Assembly (NCBI GenBank): GCA_035550375.1
Contig: DASZPH010000120.1
Span: 62,001 to 126,000 of the forward strand
Length of the DNA: 64,000 nt
Reading direction: 5' to 3'
Source: DASSFG01 sp035550375
Lineage (GTDB): Bacteria; Planctomycetota; Planctomycetia; Pirellulales; JAICIG01
Shown: positions 16,831 to 25,442 of the stretch, piece by piece
Layout of the letters: each line of letters begins with the position of its first letter
How positions within the stretch are numbered: position 1 is the first letter of the stretch
Position numbers and translations under genes: made by a program
The notes under the pieces: generated by a model
The model's database searches: none
What the model was told of the DNA's origin: nothing
The model's input: only the letters and a program-made list of their open reading frames with translations

Positions 16831-17922
16831 CTAACCGGTCGCCTTCGATGCCCCCTGGGGGGCCGTGAGCCGCGCCAGATCGTCGAGCCAGCACTCGATC
16901 CAGATCGACTGATTGGCGTTGCGGTCGATGTGGGCCAGTGCGTCGAGGCACCTCTCGACGCAGGCGGCCGCCACTTCGTCGCCCGCGGGGCCCGTTTCGG
17001 CGTCCCAAAGTTGGGCGGCACTTTCGACGAGGGTCGTCAACTCCTGGTCGGCCGTCTGCGTTCCCCCGGCCAGCCGCAGCATGAGTTGCCGGTAGAAGTC
17101 GGCCGCGAAGTTAACGATCTGCCGGGCGCGCGCCCGGCGCAACGGAGCTTCCTTGCCGGCCTCGTCAACGATGCTCAGCACCCCCTTCGCCACGCGGACG
17201 GCGTCGAATCGCGGCTCGGATAATCGCGCCAGCAGCTCGCGACGGAACTTCCATAAGTCGGGGTCGGTCAGTTCACGGGCTCGGTCGATGCTCCCTTCGC
17301 TGTAGGCCGCCAGCCGCCGGGCCTCTTCCTCGTTCGAGGCAGACCCCTCGGCGACGAGCAGCGAAGCCACCACCTCGTCCGGCAAGGGACTGAAACGAAT
17401 GATCTGCGAGCGTGAACGAATCGTAGGCAGTTGGCGATCGGCGCTCGTTCCGACGAGGATTATCACCGAGCGCGGAGGCGGTTCCTCGAGCGTCTTCAGA
17501 AGGCAGTTGGCCCCTTCTTCGTTGAGATGGTCGGCGTCGTCGATGATCGCCACCCGCCGCCCGCCCATAAACGGTTTGAGGGAAATGTCGTGGCAAAGCC
17601 CCTCGTGCATCCTTCGCTCCCCGCTGCCGATGAGCAGTTGCACCGGAATCTCGCTTTTGTCGGGCGGCTTACCGATTTCGATCAAGTCGGGGTGCGTGCC
17701 CGCGACCACTTGCACGCAACCCGCACAGTGCCCGCAGGGGTCGAGTTCCTCGGGCGGGTTGGTTTGGCACAACAGGCTCTGTGCCAGCTTGCGCGCGAAG
17801 AGGTGTTTGCCGATCCCTTTGCGGCCGACAAACAGATACGTGCTGGCCAGACGTCCCCGGCCGAGGCTGCGCCGAAACTGCTCCACCACCCGGTCGTGTC
17901 CTTGTATGCCTTGCCAGGTCAT
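16831..17922 (-). CDS. holB: DNA polymerase III subunit delta prime
   Basis: The 363-residue AAA+ protein has Walker A GRKGIGKH at residues 33-40, zinc-module cysteines C52, C63, C66 and C69 (CGHCAGC), the Walker B-like VAIIDDADHLNEEGANCLLKTLEEPP, and the sensor-1 IILVGTSADRQLPTIRSRSQ. It is part of the clamp loader that places the sliding clamp on DNA. It overlaps tmk by four bases (ATGA, 17919-17922), the usual bacterial tmk-holB arrangement. The Lys in the Walker A motif is present, unlike E. coli HolB, which does not bind ATP; DnaX would share this motif, but the size and tmk linkage favour HolB. Confidence 0.85.
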   Translation of the reverse strand: MTWQGIQGHDRVVEQFRRSLGRGRLASTYLFVGRKGIGKHLFARKLAQSLLCQTNPPEELDPCGHCAGCVQVVAGTHPDLIEIGKPPDKSEIPVQLLIGSGERRMHEGLCHDISLKPFMGGRRVAIIDDADHLNEEGANCLLKTLEEPPPRSVIILVGTSADRQLPTIRSRSQIIRFSPLPDEVVASLLVAEGSASNEEEARRLAAYSEGSIDRARELTDPDLWKFRRELLARLSEPRFDAVRVAKGVLSIVDEAGKEAPLRRARARQIVNFAADFYRQLMLRLAGGTQTADQELTTLVESAAQLWDAETGPAGDEVAAACVERCLDALAHIDRNANQSIWIECWLDDLARLTAPQGASKATG

Positions 17923-18539
17923 GATGCCGTCCCTTCGACCCTCTGTGTTTCAGCCGCCCGACGGATTTTGGCCTGCACTTCGTCGATACCGCCAGATGCA
18001 TCGATGACTATGATTCGATCGGGCCGTCGTGCGGCCTCGGCCAGGTATCCCGCGCGCAGTGCGGCCCGGAATCCGTCCCCTTGCCGCTCCATCCGGTCCA
18101 GCGGCCGGTTGAGGCGTCGTGAAGCGGTCTCGCCGTCGATGTCCAGCACGAAGGTGAGATCGGGCTCGATCCCGTCGGTTGCCACTCGCCCCACCTCCCA
18201 GAGCGACGGCACGTCGAGGCCTCCGGCGTATCCCTGATAGACGACGTTGGCCAGAAGAAATCGATCGGAGACGATCGTTTTTCGGGCCGCCAGCGCGGGT
18301 CGGATTACCTCTTCGACGAGTTGTGCCCGCGCGGCCATGTAGAGGAACATCTCGGCCCTGCGAGAGAGTTGCAGGTCGTCGCGATCCAAAAGCAGCTTGC
18401 GAACTTCTTCGCCCAGGCGCGTGCTGCCGGGGTCCCGGCAGACGACGACGTCGTGCCCGCCGCCGACCAGCCAGTCGCAGAACAAACGCGTCTGCGTCGA
18501 CTTGCCGCTGCCGTCGACGCCGTCAAGAGAAAAGAACAT
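17919..18539 (-). CDS. tmk: Thymidylate kinase
   Basis: The start at 18539 gives MFFSLDGVDGSGKSTQTRL, the family N-terminus with the P-loop GVDGSGKS at residues 7-14. Other signatures are CRDPGSTRLGEEVR (the usual REPGgT loop), YMAARAQLVEEVIRPAL and the DRF motif in TIVSDRFLLANVVYQG. The 206-residue length is normal. It phosphorylates dTMP to dTDP. The longer frame only adds MGAQGGVA. Translationally coupled to holB. Confidence 0.95.
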   Translation of the reverse strand: MFFSLDGVDGSGKSTQTRLFCDWLVGGGHDVVVCRDPGSTRLGEEVRKLLLDRDDLQLSRRAEMFLYMAARAQLVEEVIRPALAARKTIVSDRFLLANVVYQGYAGGLDVPSLWEVGRVATDGIEPDLTFVLDIDGETASRRLNRPLDRMERQGDGFRAALRAGYLAEAARRPDRIIVIDASGGIDEVQAKIRRAAETQRVEGTAS

Positions 18540-18876
18540 GGCTACTCCACCCTGGGCGCCCAACGGTACGCGAGGGCACCAAGCGCGGAAACGGGCGGGG
18601 CGGGGGCAGGGTCAGCATGCGGTCCAAACATGCTGGCGATTTTAGCGGCCCTCGGATCAATACGGCAAACGCCGCATCAGCGAGATTACGCCGCACCCCC
18701 GGCGGAGTCCGGTTCCTCCTCGTTTGCGGTTTTTTGCGACGCAGCTTCCGGTGTTAGAGCAAAGACGAGAGTTTGAGGCACAAACGCCCCGTGTCCCGCC
18801 TTGATCCTGCGGCTGGATGCCGCTAAGATTGGCAGTTTCCCAAAAATGGCAATTGCTGGCGTTGACGAGATCGATC
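18540..18876. other. Divergent region between tmk and rplM
   Basis: The 337 bases hold the rplM promoter (18801-18829) and a CAGCATG/CATGCTG dyad at 18613-18635 with a 9-base loop, a possible operator. I see no gene here. Confidence 0.4.
18801..18829 (+). promoter_or_regulatory. Candidate promoter of rplM-rpsI
   Basis: TTGATC (18801-18806) and TAAGAT (18824-18829) are 17 bases apart. Transcription would begin near 18836, leaving a leader of about 40 bases before ATG 18877. Confidence 0.5.
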
Positions 18877-19311
18877 ATGAAAACCTACATGGCCAAGCCG
18901 GGCGAAGTCGAGCAGAAGTGGTGGCTCGTCGACGCCTCCGACAAAGTGGTCGGCCGACTGGCCTCCGATATCGCGACCGTGCTGATGGGTAAACATCGGC
19001 CGACTTACACGCCCCACGTCGACACGGGCGACTTCGTGATCGTCATCAACGCGGAAAAAGTCGTCTATACCGGCAAGAAGTGGGACCAGAAGAGGTACAC
19101 CTGGTACACGGGCTACACACGGCTGAGGTCTGAGACGGCCGCAGAGAGGCTCCAGCACAAGCCCGAAAAAATCATCACCGAGGCCGTGCGGCGGATGCTC
19201 CCCAAGAACAAGCTGGCCATCACGATGCTGAACAAGCTCAAGGTCTACGCCGGCAGCGAGCACCCCCACCAGGCACAAACGCCCGAAGTCAAAGAGCTGG
19301 GAGTGAAATAG
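18877..19311 (+). CDS. rplM: 50S ribosomal protein L13
   Basis: The 144-residue product shows L13 signatures: WWLVDASDKVVGRLASDIATVLMGKHRPTY (split here from a continuous run), GDFVIVINAEKVVYTGKKWDQK, and AVRRMLPKNKL with LKVYAGSEHPHQAQ. The start is set at the MKTYMAKPGEV methionine, as in other L13 proteins, and not at the frame's first start at 18817. It is followed 61 bases later by rpsI, the standard rplM-rpsI operon. Confidence 0.96.
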   Translation: MKTYMAKPGEVEQKWWLVDASDKVVGRLASDIATVLMGKHRPTYTPHVDTGDFVIVINAEKVVYTGKKWDQKRYTWYTGYTRLRSETAAERLQHKPEKIITEAVRRMLPKNKLAITMLNKLKVYAGSEHPHQAQTPEVKELGVK

Positions 19312-19372
19312 GGTCCGGCGGCGGGCCGTACGTCACCCGATTCCCAATTTTTAACCGACCATCAAACAGGCT

Positions 19373-19792
19373 ATGTCCACCGTCGAGCACCCGATCAAGA
19401 CCTCCACTTCCGATGCCCTAGGAACCGGCCGGCGCAAAACGTCGGTGGCGCGGGTACGCATCCGCGCCGGCCAGGGGAACATCACCATCAATGGACGCTC
19501 TCTGGAGGACTACTTCGTCAACGAGCACGAGCGGCACGACGTGCTGGTCGGGCTGGAAAAAACGGAGCGTCGCGGGTCGGTCGACATGCAGATCACCGTG
19601 TCGGGGGGCGGTCCGACGGGGCAAGCCGGAGCCTGCAAGATGGGCATCGCCCGGGCTCTTAAGATCTACGATCCCACGCTTGAGCCGATCCTGCGAGCGA
19701 ACCATCTGCTCACGCGCGATAGCCGCATGAAAGAGCGCAAGAAGTATGGTCTTCGTGGCGCTCGCCGCGGTACCCAGTTCTCCAAGCGATAG
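19373..19792 (+). CDS. rpsI: 30S ribosomal protein S9
   Basis: The 139-residue protein has GTGRRKTSVARVRIRAG near the N-terminus, ITINGRSLEDYF, GGGPTGQAGACKMGIARAL, and the conserved basic C-terminus DSRMKERKKYGLRGARRGTQFSKR with the Lys-Arg end that contacts P-site tRNA. There is a short 18-residue N-terminal extension (STVEHPIKTSTSDAL) not needed for the fold. Second gene of the rplM-rpsI operon. Confidence 0.96.
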   Translation: MSTVEHPIKTSTSDALGTGRRKTSVARVRIRAGQGNITINGRSLEDYFVNEHERHDVLVGLEKTERRGSVDMQITVSGGGPTGQAGACKMGIARALKIYDPTLEPILRANHLLTRDSRMKERKKYGLRGARRGTQFSKR

Positions 19793-20690
19793 GCGCCTTC
19801 CTGGGCTTGCCATTAAAAGACTGGCGAAGCATCGTCTGGTTGTTTCGTTCTTCGCCTCTCCGCCCGTCCGACGCACGCGGAATGCAGAAGCCACGCCGTT
19901 CTGCCGCTGCGTCTCCTCCGGGTTGTCCGCAACGGTAGAATTCATACAACCGCTCCCTCAACGTCGTTGCACCTCTTGGATTCGACCGGCCGTTCGATTC
20001 GGCTGGTTGTGAGCGGCAGAAATGACTTCACCGCTTCCCTTTCCACTGGGGTCCCGTGTTGGGCAACCGGTTCATACTGCCGGACCGCGAGGATTGCCGG
20101 CTTCGTCAGGACTGCGTCGACCCATTCTGCCGCTATGAATGGGAAAACTTTCTAAAGAAGCAGCCTAGTCCGAATCGAAACTACCTTTCGGAAGGCTTCA
20201 GTCACGCGGGACTCTCCATAACGGAAAGTACCGATATGCCGGAGCCGCAGGGGGGATCTGCCGCGGGGCCCATGTCCCGCCGTCGCGGGACCGCCGAGTG
20301 CATCGGCCGGTCCAGGGACGGGCGGCGTGCTCTCTCCTGCCTCGGTTCTTCCGGGGTACCGTCGCCCGGAAGTGAGTGGAATCCGGAGTGGGTCGACTGG
20401 AACACGACTTCTCCAAATTACGGATTTTCACTGACTTCCGAATGCCCTGATTGCCGATGACCGTAGTTAAGGCCGGATCAGAGGGATCTGACCAAAAGCC
20501 GATGAATATGAAAGAACGTGTAAGCCCCGACCCAGTTGTTTGCGGCGGCTGGCTGCCCACCCACAGCCGGCGAGAAGGAAGCGCGACAGCCAAGGTTGCT
20601 GCAAACGAAAAGGGGTAACGCTCGTGCCGAGGCCGCGTGCCGCGTGACGAGCCCTTTAAACCAACGCGATAGTAAATCGGAGAGCCTGCG
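19793..20690. other. Long region without a convincing gene
   Basis: About 900 bases separate rpsI from the HTH-receiver gene, the longest gap in the window. Short open frames occur on both strands, but none has domain-like composition. Structured elements include GTCCCGC-CGTC-GCGGGAC at 20274-20291 and a TCAGA-GGGA-TCTGA hairpin near 20475-20490. The stretch could hold a long leader or a small RNA; I recognise no known RNA family. Confidence 0.4.
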
Positions 20691-21266
20691 ATGAAGGTTT
20701 TCACAACTGGACAGGTCGCCAAGATCTGTAAGGTGGCCCCGCGCACCGTCAGCAAATGGTTTGATTCCGGCCGGCTGAAGGGTTACCGCATTCCGGGATC
20801 CCAGGACCGTCGCATCCCCCGCGAATACCTGATTCGGTTCCTCAAGGAACATGGTATGCCGCTGGGCGACCTGGAAGACGAAGCGATGGCCAAAGTGCTC
20901 GTCGTTGGCCAGGATCAGGTCCTCATCGAGAACCTGAAGCGCGAGCTGCCGCTGGAAAAGTCATTCAAGCTGGCTGTGGCCGCCAGCGGGTTCGAGGCCG
21001 GCATTCAGGCCGAGAGCTTCCATCCGGACTGCATCATCGTCGATTTCTCGATCGGCCGCACCGAGGCATTGCAGATCTGCCAGAACCTGCGCCGCAACAG
21101 CGAGTACTCGGACACGATCTTGATCGCCCTGCTGCCCGACGACGGCAATTCCAACAGCTTCGATCGCTCGACGATCAACGAAACATTCAAGAAGCCGTTC
21201 GACGTGGCCTTGCTGGCCGAGCGACTCCGAACGCTGATCGGCGCCCGTAAGGAACTGGTGCGGTAG
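20691..21266 (+). CDS. MerR/excisionase-type HTH fused to a receiver-like domain
   Basis: Residues 1-60 are a helix-turn-helix of the BldC/excisionase class (FTTGQVAKICKVAPRTVSKWFDSGRLKGYRIPGSQDRRIPREYLIRFL shown only in key parts: VAPRTVSKW, RRIPREYL). Residues 68-185 follow the receiver fold (VLVVGQDQVLIENL, CIIVDFSIGRTEALQICQNLR, FKKPFDVALLAERLRTLI). The receiver keeps the central Asp (IIVDF) and the Lys (FKKPF), but its acidic pair is replaced by GQD. GGAGAG precedes ATG 20691. It is monocistronic, with a terminator at 21304. A transcription factor whose signal is not classic phosphorylation is inferred. Confidence 0.75.
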   Translation: MKVFTTGQVAKICKVAPRTVSKWFDSGRLKGYRIPGSQDRRIPREYLIRFLKEHGMPLGDLEDEAMAKVLVVGQDQVLIENLKRELPLEKSFKLAVAASGFEAGIQAESFHPDCIIVDFSIGRTEALQICQNLRRNSEYSDTILIALLPDDGNSNSFDRSTINETFKKPFDVALLAERLRTLIGARKELVR

Positions 21267-21303
21267 GCGCCGCAAAGACCTTTGCCGCCGGTAAAAAAGT
21301 AAC

Positions 21304-21337
21304 CCGTCGCGGATAGACCCCCGCGACGGTTCTTTTT
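21304..21337 (+). terminator. Intrinsic terminator after the HTH-receiver gene
   Basis: CCGTCGCGG (21304-21312) pairs perfectly with CCGCGACGG (21321-21329) across an 8-base loop, followed by TTCTTTTTT. It is 38 bases after the stop codon. Confidence 0.85.
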
Positions 21338-21553
21338 TGCGCTCGCATGGCCGGCTCTTGGCCCGCATTGATCCGCCGTCCGCGGCCCTGTTAACGCCGG
21401 CCCCCGTTTTGCGGTCTACTTCTTGGCCGGGGTCGCCCCGCACCAGACCACGGGACACTCCGTCGACCCTTTGGTGGCCCCTCGACGGGCTGCCGGGTTG
21501 CCCTAGAATGACGCCATCAACGGCGGGACAGCGGGTGCCGGCGAGGGACTCAG

Positions 21554-22072
21554 ATGAGCGATCTGACACATTTTGACGAGCAGGGCGCGAGCCGCATGGT
21601 TGATGTCAGCGCCAAAGAGCCGACCCTGCGCGTGGCGCGGGCGAGCGGGCACGTGACGATGGCCCCGCAGACGCTGACCCTCATCCGCGACCGCCGGCTC
21701 GCCAAGGGGGACGTAATCGAGGTGGCCCGGCTGGCAGGAATTATGGCCGCCAAGCAAACCTCCCAGCTTATCCCCCTTTGCCACATTTTGCCGTTGGAGG
21801 GAGTCGAGGTGGCGTTCTCCTTTCCCGACGAGGCCACCGTCGCGATCGAGGCCACCGTGCGCGTCACGGCGCGAACGGGCGTTGAGATGGAGGCGCTGGT
21901 CGCCGTGACCGTGGCCGCACTCACCATTTACGACATGTGCAAGGCGGTGGACCGAGCCATGACCATCGGGGGCGTGCGGCTGGAAGAGAAATCGGGCGGC
22001 CGCAGCGGGAATTTCCAGCGAGAACATCGTGTGCCCGGCGAAGGCGCACGAGCCAACACGGAACCCGAATGA
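21554..22072 (+). CDS. moaC: Cyclic pyranopterin monophosphate synthase
   Basis: The 172-residue protein carries MoaC signatures: MVDVSAKEPTLRVARASG, GDVIEVARLAGIMAAKQTSQLIPLCHILPLEGVEV (key parts KQTSQLIPLCH), the catalytic-region ARTGVEMEALVAVTVAALTIYDMCKAVD, and GGVRLEEKSGGRSG. It converts 3',8-cyclo-7,8-dihydro-GTP to cPMP in molybdenum cofactor synthesis. No other moa gene is adjacent. It precedes the polyprenyl synthase by 31 bases. The last 15 residues are a short polar tail. Confidence 0.95.
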   Translation: MSDLTHFDEQGASRMVDVSAKEPTLRVARASGHVTMAPQTLTLIRDRRLAKGDVIEVARLAGIMAAKQTSQLIPLCHILPLEGVEVAFSFPDEATVAIEATVRVTARTGVEMEALVAVTVAALTIYDMCKAVDRAMTIGGVRLEEKSGGRSGNFQREHRVPGEGARANTEPE

Positions 22073-22103
22073 TCGGGCGAGAAAGCACTTGACGCGAGAA
22101 TCT

Positions 22104-23111
22104 ATGAGCCAGGCAACTCAAGCTCGGACCAACTTGCCGAATCGATTGCGAGTCCTCTATGAGCCGATTCACAAAGAACTGGCTCAGGTAGAAGAGATTC
22201 TGCGCAAGGAGGCCCGCAGCCCTTTTCCGGCCATTGACGAGTTGGTTAAGCACGGTTTCCGATTGGGAGGCAAGCGTCTGCGTCCGGCCCTGCTCCTGCT
22301 CGTCGGCAAAGCGGCGGGGGGGCAGGTCGGCCGCGAGCACCTGCTGTTGTCGGCCGTCGTGGAAATGATCCACACGGCGACCCTCGTTCATGACGACGTG
22401 CTCGACGAGGCGGCGCTGCGCCGCCACCTCGACACGGTCAACGCCCGCTGGAACAATCAATCGAGCATCCTGCTCGGCGACTTTCTTTTCAGCCACGCTT
22501 TTTACCTGGCCAGCACCACCGGCAGCGCCTTCGCCTGTCGAGAGATCGGCCGGGCGACGAACATCGTTTGCGAAGGCGAACTACGGCAGGTGACCAGCCG
22601 GGGCAATCTGGCTTTCACGGAAACGGAGTATCTGTCCGTCATCGAGGCCAAGACGGCCGAACTCTGTGCCTGCTCGTGTACCTTGGGAGCCCATTACGCT
22701 CGTGCTGCCAGGGGCGTCGTAAAGGCAATGGGCCGTTACGGCCGCTATTTGGGAATCGCCTTTCAAATCGTCGACGACTTGCTCGACCTGGTGGGCAGCG
22801 AGGAACTGGCGGGCAAGTCGCTGGGGAGCGACCTTGAGCAGGAAAAACTGACCCTGCCCCTGATCAGGTTGCTCAGCCAACTGAACGAAGCCGACCGGCG
22901 GCGGCTGGCCGACGTGTTGAAAGAAGACCCGCCGCGGCGCCGGGCGAAGCTGGCCCGCTGGCTCGATCGAAGCGACGGCTTAGATTACGCCCGCGCTCAA
23001 GCGGCCGCTTATGTGCGACGCGCGGCCGTGCAACTACGTGTTCTGCCCGCCAGCCGCGAGCGCGACGTCTTGCGCCGCCTGGGACGATTCGTACTCCAGC
23101 GCAGCCAGTAG
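22104..23111 (+). CDS. Trans-polyprenyl diphosphate synthase (IspB/HepT type)
   Basis: The 335-residue enzyme has the first aspartate motif DDVLD at residues 97-101, the second DDLLD at 224-228, GGKRLRPAL and EGELRQVTSRGN. Both aspartate motifs bind the magnesium-diphosphate; the DDxxD with two spacers is the long-chain bacterial type. It makes the side chain of menaquinone or similar quinones by adding isopentenyl units. Product length cannot be read. The frame opens at 22029 inside moaC, but ATG 22104 (MSQATQARTNLP) is the natural start. Confidence 0.9.
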   Translation: MSQATQARTNLPNRLRVLYEPIHKELAQVEEILRKEARSPFPAIDELVKHGFRLGGKRLRPALLLLVGKAAGGQVGREHLLLSAVVEMIHTATLVHDDVLDEAALRRHLDTVNARWNNQSSILLGDFLFSHAFYLASTTGSAFACREIGRATNIVCEGELRQVTSRGNLAFTETEYLSVIEAKTAELCACSCTLGAHYARAARGVVKAMGRYGRYLGIAFQIVDDLLDLVGSEELAGKSLGSDLEQEKLTLPLIRLLSQLNEADRRRLADVLKEDPPRRRAKLARWLDRSDGLDYARAQAAAYVRRAAVQLRVLPASRERDVLRRLGRFVLQRSQ

Positions 23112-23217
23112 TTTGTGGTGCTGCCTCTCCGCCGCCTGGCCGCGAACCGCAATCTGCCGGGAACCGCCGGGCAGGCCAGAGCCCACACCACCACCGCTTC
23201 TGGGGTAGGCTCTCAGG

Positions 23218-23826
23218 CTAACCGGTGCAAGCCGGCCGAGACCCGGCAAGCGGGTTACCACGTCCGGCAAGGGGCGTCTGCCGCCCCGCGGACGGCTCCC
23301 GCGGCTCCGCCGAACCTGCAATGGCTGAGCTTGCCCCTGCCGCCGCGCCCGGAGCTTCGTTGGCTGCGGCTCTTTCCTCGGCCAGCATCGGCCCGAGTTC
23401 TTCGACGAAGTCCCGCACGTCCTTGAACTGTCGATAGACGCTGGCGAAACGGACGAAGGCCACCTGGTCCAGCTCTCGAAGCTGGTCCATCAGCAAATCG
23501 CCCAGGTGACGGCTGCTGACCTCGTTGTCGAAGTTCGCGTAAATATCATTCTCCACCGTGGCCACAATGGCCTCGATCTGCTCGTCGCTCACCGGCCGCT
23601 TCCAGCAGGCTTTTTGCAACCCGCTCTTGATTTTTTCGCGGCTGAACGGCTCGCGCACGCCGTCCTTCTTGACCACCTTGATCGACGGCTCTTCCACGCG
23701 CTCGTAGGTGGTGTAGCGGCGCTTGCAGACGGTGCACTCACGGCGGCGGCGGATGGCGAATCCGTCCTCGCTAGCGCGCGAATCGATCACCCGGTCATTG
23801 TCTCGACGGCAAAACGGGCATTGCAT
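23218..23826 (-). CDS. nrdR: Transcriptional repressor NrdR with extended tail
   Basis: The start MQCPFCRRDNDRVIDSR at 23826 gives 202 residues. The zinc ribbon cysteines are C3, C6, C31 and C34, followed by RRYTTYERVEEPSIKVVKKDG and the ATP-cone (FSREKIKSGLQKACWKRPVSDEQIEAIV). NrdR binds NrdR boxes and represses ribonucleotide reductase genes in response to dATP/ATP. The usual length is about 150; here 50 extra residues rich in Ala, Gly and Pro follow FVEELGPMLAEE and look unstructured. No nrd gene or recognisable box is adjacent. Confidence 0.9.
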   Translation of the reverse strand: MQCPFCRRDNDRVIDSRASEDGFAIRRRRECTVCKRRYTTYERVEEPSIKVVKKDGVREPFSREKIKSGLQKACWKRPVSDEQIEAIVATVENDIYANFDNEVSSRHLGDLLMDQLRELDQVAFVRFASVYRQFKDVRDFVEELGPMLAEERAAANEAPGAAAGASSAIAGSAEPREPSAGRQTPLAGRGNPLAGSRPACTG

Positions 23827-23989
23827 GGTTTCATCATAGTCGGCTGTCAGCCGCGAGCCTAGCCGGTTGGCCAACGCCAGGGGGCGTCCTGAGCACGAAT
23901 AACTTCGGTGTCTTGCCGCCCGCCGACAGGCACGCTTTGGCGTCCATCCGTTCCCGAGCGCCAGACGCGAGTCAGGCCGCGTGTGGCCT

Positions 23990-25198
23990 TCAAAGCCGCT
24001 GGCCGGCGATGTTCGCCGCCGCCTCATGCAGCGCCTTTCGCATCGGGCTGGCGTCGCTGTTCGGCAGGCCGGAACGCTGCAGCAGGAGAACGGTGTAGAT
24101 TCCCGTCGTGGGATCGATCCAGGCTTGCGTGCCATAGGCGCCGCCGTGCCCGAAGGTGCCGCTCGAAAGGCTTTCGGTCACGCCCTGCGGGCGGCTCACG
24201 AGGCCGAAGCCGTACCCCCAGGCGCTGCCGTCAACGAAGCCCGCCTTCAGGTCGCCCGTGTGGACGCCGGTCATGTCAGCCAGCGTCTTTTCGTTGATGA
24301 TCCGACGGCCGCGGAGCGTTCCGCCGTTGAGCAGACATTGGTAGAGCCGCGCCAGGTCGTCCCCCGTGCTGAACAGTCCGCCCGCCGGGACGGGATGCTT
24401 GGCGCCGGCGGCGTAGTCGAGCACGCCGCCGGGCTGGGCCACAAGCTTGTCCCCTTCTTTGCCGTAAGTGATCGCCAGCCTTTCAAGCTGGCCCGCGCTG
24501 GGATACGGCGTGGTGTCGAACATGCCCAGGGGCTGAAAAATGTGCGTGGCCAAATAGGCGTCGTAAGACACGCCCGAAACCACCTCGATCAAACGACCAA
24601 GCGTGTCGATGCCCGCGTTGCAGTAGCTCCACCGGCTGCCCGGCTCGAACATGAGGGGCGCCTGGCTGACGGCGATCGTGGTCTCGCTCAGCGTGCGATT
24701 CCGCTTCTGGTAAACGTCCGCCAGGCCGGGGGGATAATTCGCCAGGCCGGAGGTGTGCGTAAGCAGGTCTTTGACGGCCACCGGCCGCGACGGCCTTTTT
24801 AGCGTTACTCCGTCGTTGTCGCGCGACGCGGCCAGCATTTGGCCCGCGAACTCGGGCAGATATTTTTCGACCGGGTCGTCGACGTAGACCTTTCCCTGCT
24901 CGACGAGTTGCATCACGGCCAGGGCCGTGATCGGCTTGGTCATCGAGGCGATGCGAAACAGGCTGTCACGCCGCATCGGCAGCTTGTTGTCCAGGTCGGC
25001 CAGACCGAGAACCTGGACGTCGAGCACTCCGTTCTTGTTGCCGATGAAGGTAACCAGACCCGAAACTTCGCCGCTATCGACGAAAGGTTGCATGGCCGCT
25101 TTGACCAACTCGGACTGGGCGTGTGCGTGCCCGAGGGGCAACGAGCAAACGAAGAGGCAAGCAAAGATGGCGAGGTATCGCACGGTGGGGCTTTCCAT
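23990..25198 (-). CDS. Secreted serine hydrolase, class C beta-lactamase family
   Basis: From ATG 25198 (MESPTVRYLAIFACLFVCSL, a signal peptide ending HAHAQ) the protein is 402 residues. The catalytic SxxK is SMTK at 85-88, the second motif is YCN at 192-194, HTSGLANYP is the usual helical segment, and the C-terminus has FGHGGAYGTQAWIDP as the H/KxG motif. The family includes esterases, D-aminopeptidases and transpeptidase-like enzymes; beta-lactamase activity is not implied. The longer frame upstream overlaps the divergent neighbour and is not used. A strong hairpin lies just upstream of the start. Confidence 0.85.
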   Translation of the reverse strand: MESPTVRYLAIFACLFVCSLPLGHAHAQSELVKAAMQPFVDSGEVSGLVTFIGNKNGVLDVQVLGLADLDNKLPMRRDSLFRIASMTKPITALAVMQLVEQGKVYVDDPVEKYLPEFAGQMLAASRDNDGVTLKRPSRPVAVKDLLTHTSGLANYPPGLADVYQKRNRTLSETTIAVSQAPLMFEPGSRWSYCNAGIDTLGRLIEVVSGVSYDAYLATHIFQPLGMFDTTPYPSAGQLERLAITYGKEGDKLVAQPGGVLDYAAGAKHPVPAGGLFSTGDDLARLYQCLLNGGTLRGRRIINEKTLADMTGVHTGDLKAGFVDGSAWGYGFGLVSRPQGVTESLSSGTFGHGGAYGTQAWIDPTTGIYTVLLLQRSGLPNSDASPMRKALHEAAANIAGQRL

Positions 25199-25211
25199 GA
25201 AGGACGTTCTG

Positions 25212-25234
25212 GCCCCCCGGAACCGCCGGGGGGC
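25212..25234. repeat. Perfect 9-bp GC hairpin upstream of the serine hydrolase
   Basis: GCCCCCCGG (25212-25220) and CCGGGGGGC (25226-25234) flank a 5-base loop. In the serine hydrolase mRNA the hairpin would sit 14 bases before the start codon, where it could limit ribosome access. Confidence 0.5.
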
Positions 25235-25442
25235 TGCCGCCGCCATCATAACCAACCGGCCGAGTGATCGGTTCGGCCCGAGAAAAAATGCCCCGATCCC
25301 CGTGGTCGAGCTTCGGGTCGGCTGGCGACTTTTTTCTTGGACTTTACGGCCGGCTTGGATTAGGCTACACGAAGTTGGCGCCCCAGCTACCAATTTGTGG
25401 TGCGCGCATTCCCAAGTCCTGCCGAAGAAGAGGATCGAAGCG

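Noticed and set aside
20056..20460. Plus-strand open frame of 134 codons between rpsI and the HTH-receiver gene
   Set aside because: No start signal and composition shifts from Arg/Asp/Cys-rich to low-complexity Ser/Gly; no family pattern. It may be a decayed gene, but that cannot be supported.
20198..20755. Minus-strand open frame of 185 codons
   Set aside because: It overlaps the start of the HTH-receiver gene on the other strand, and its composition is typical of an antisense shadow in high-GC DNA.
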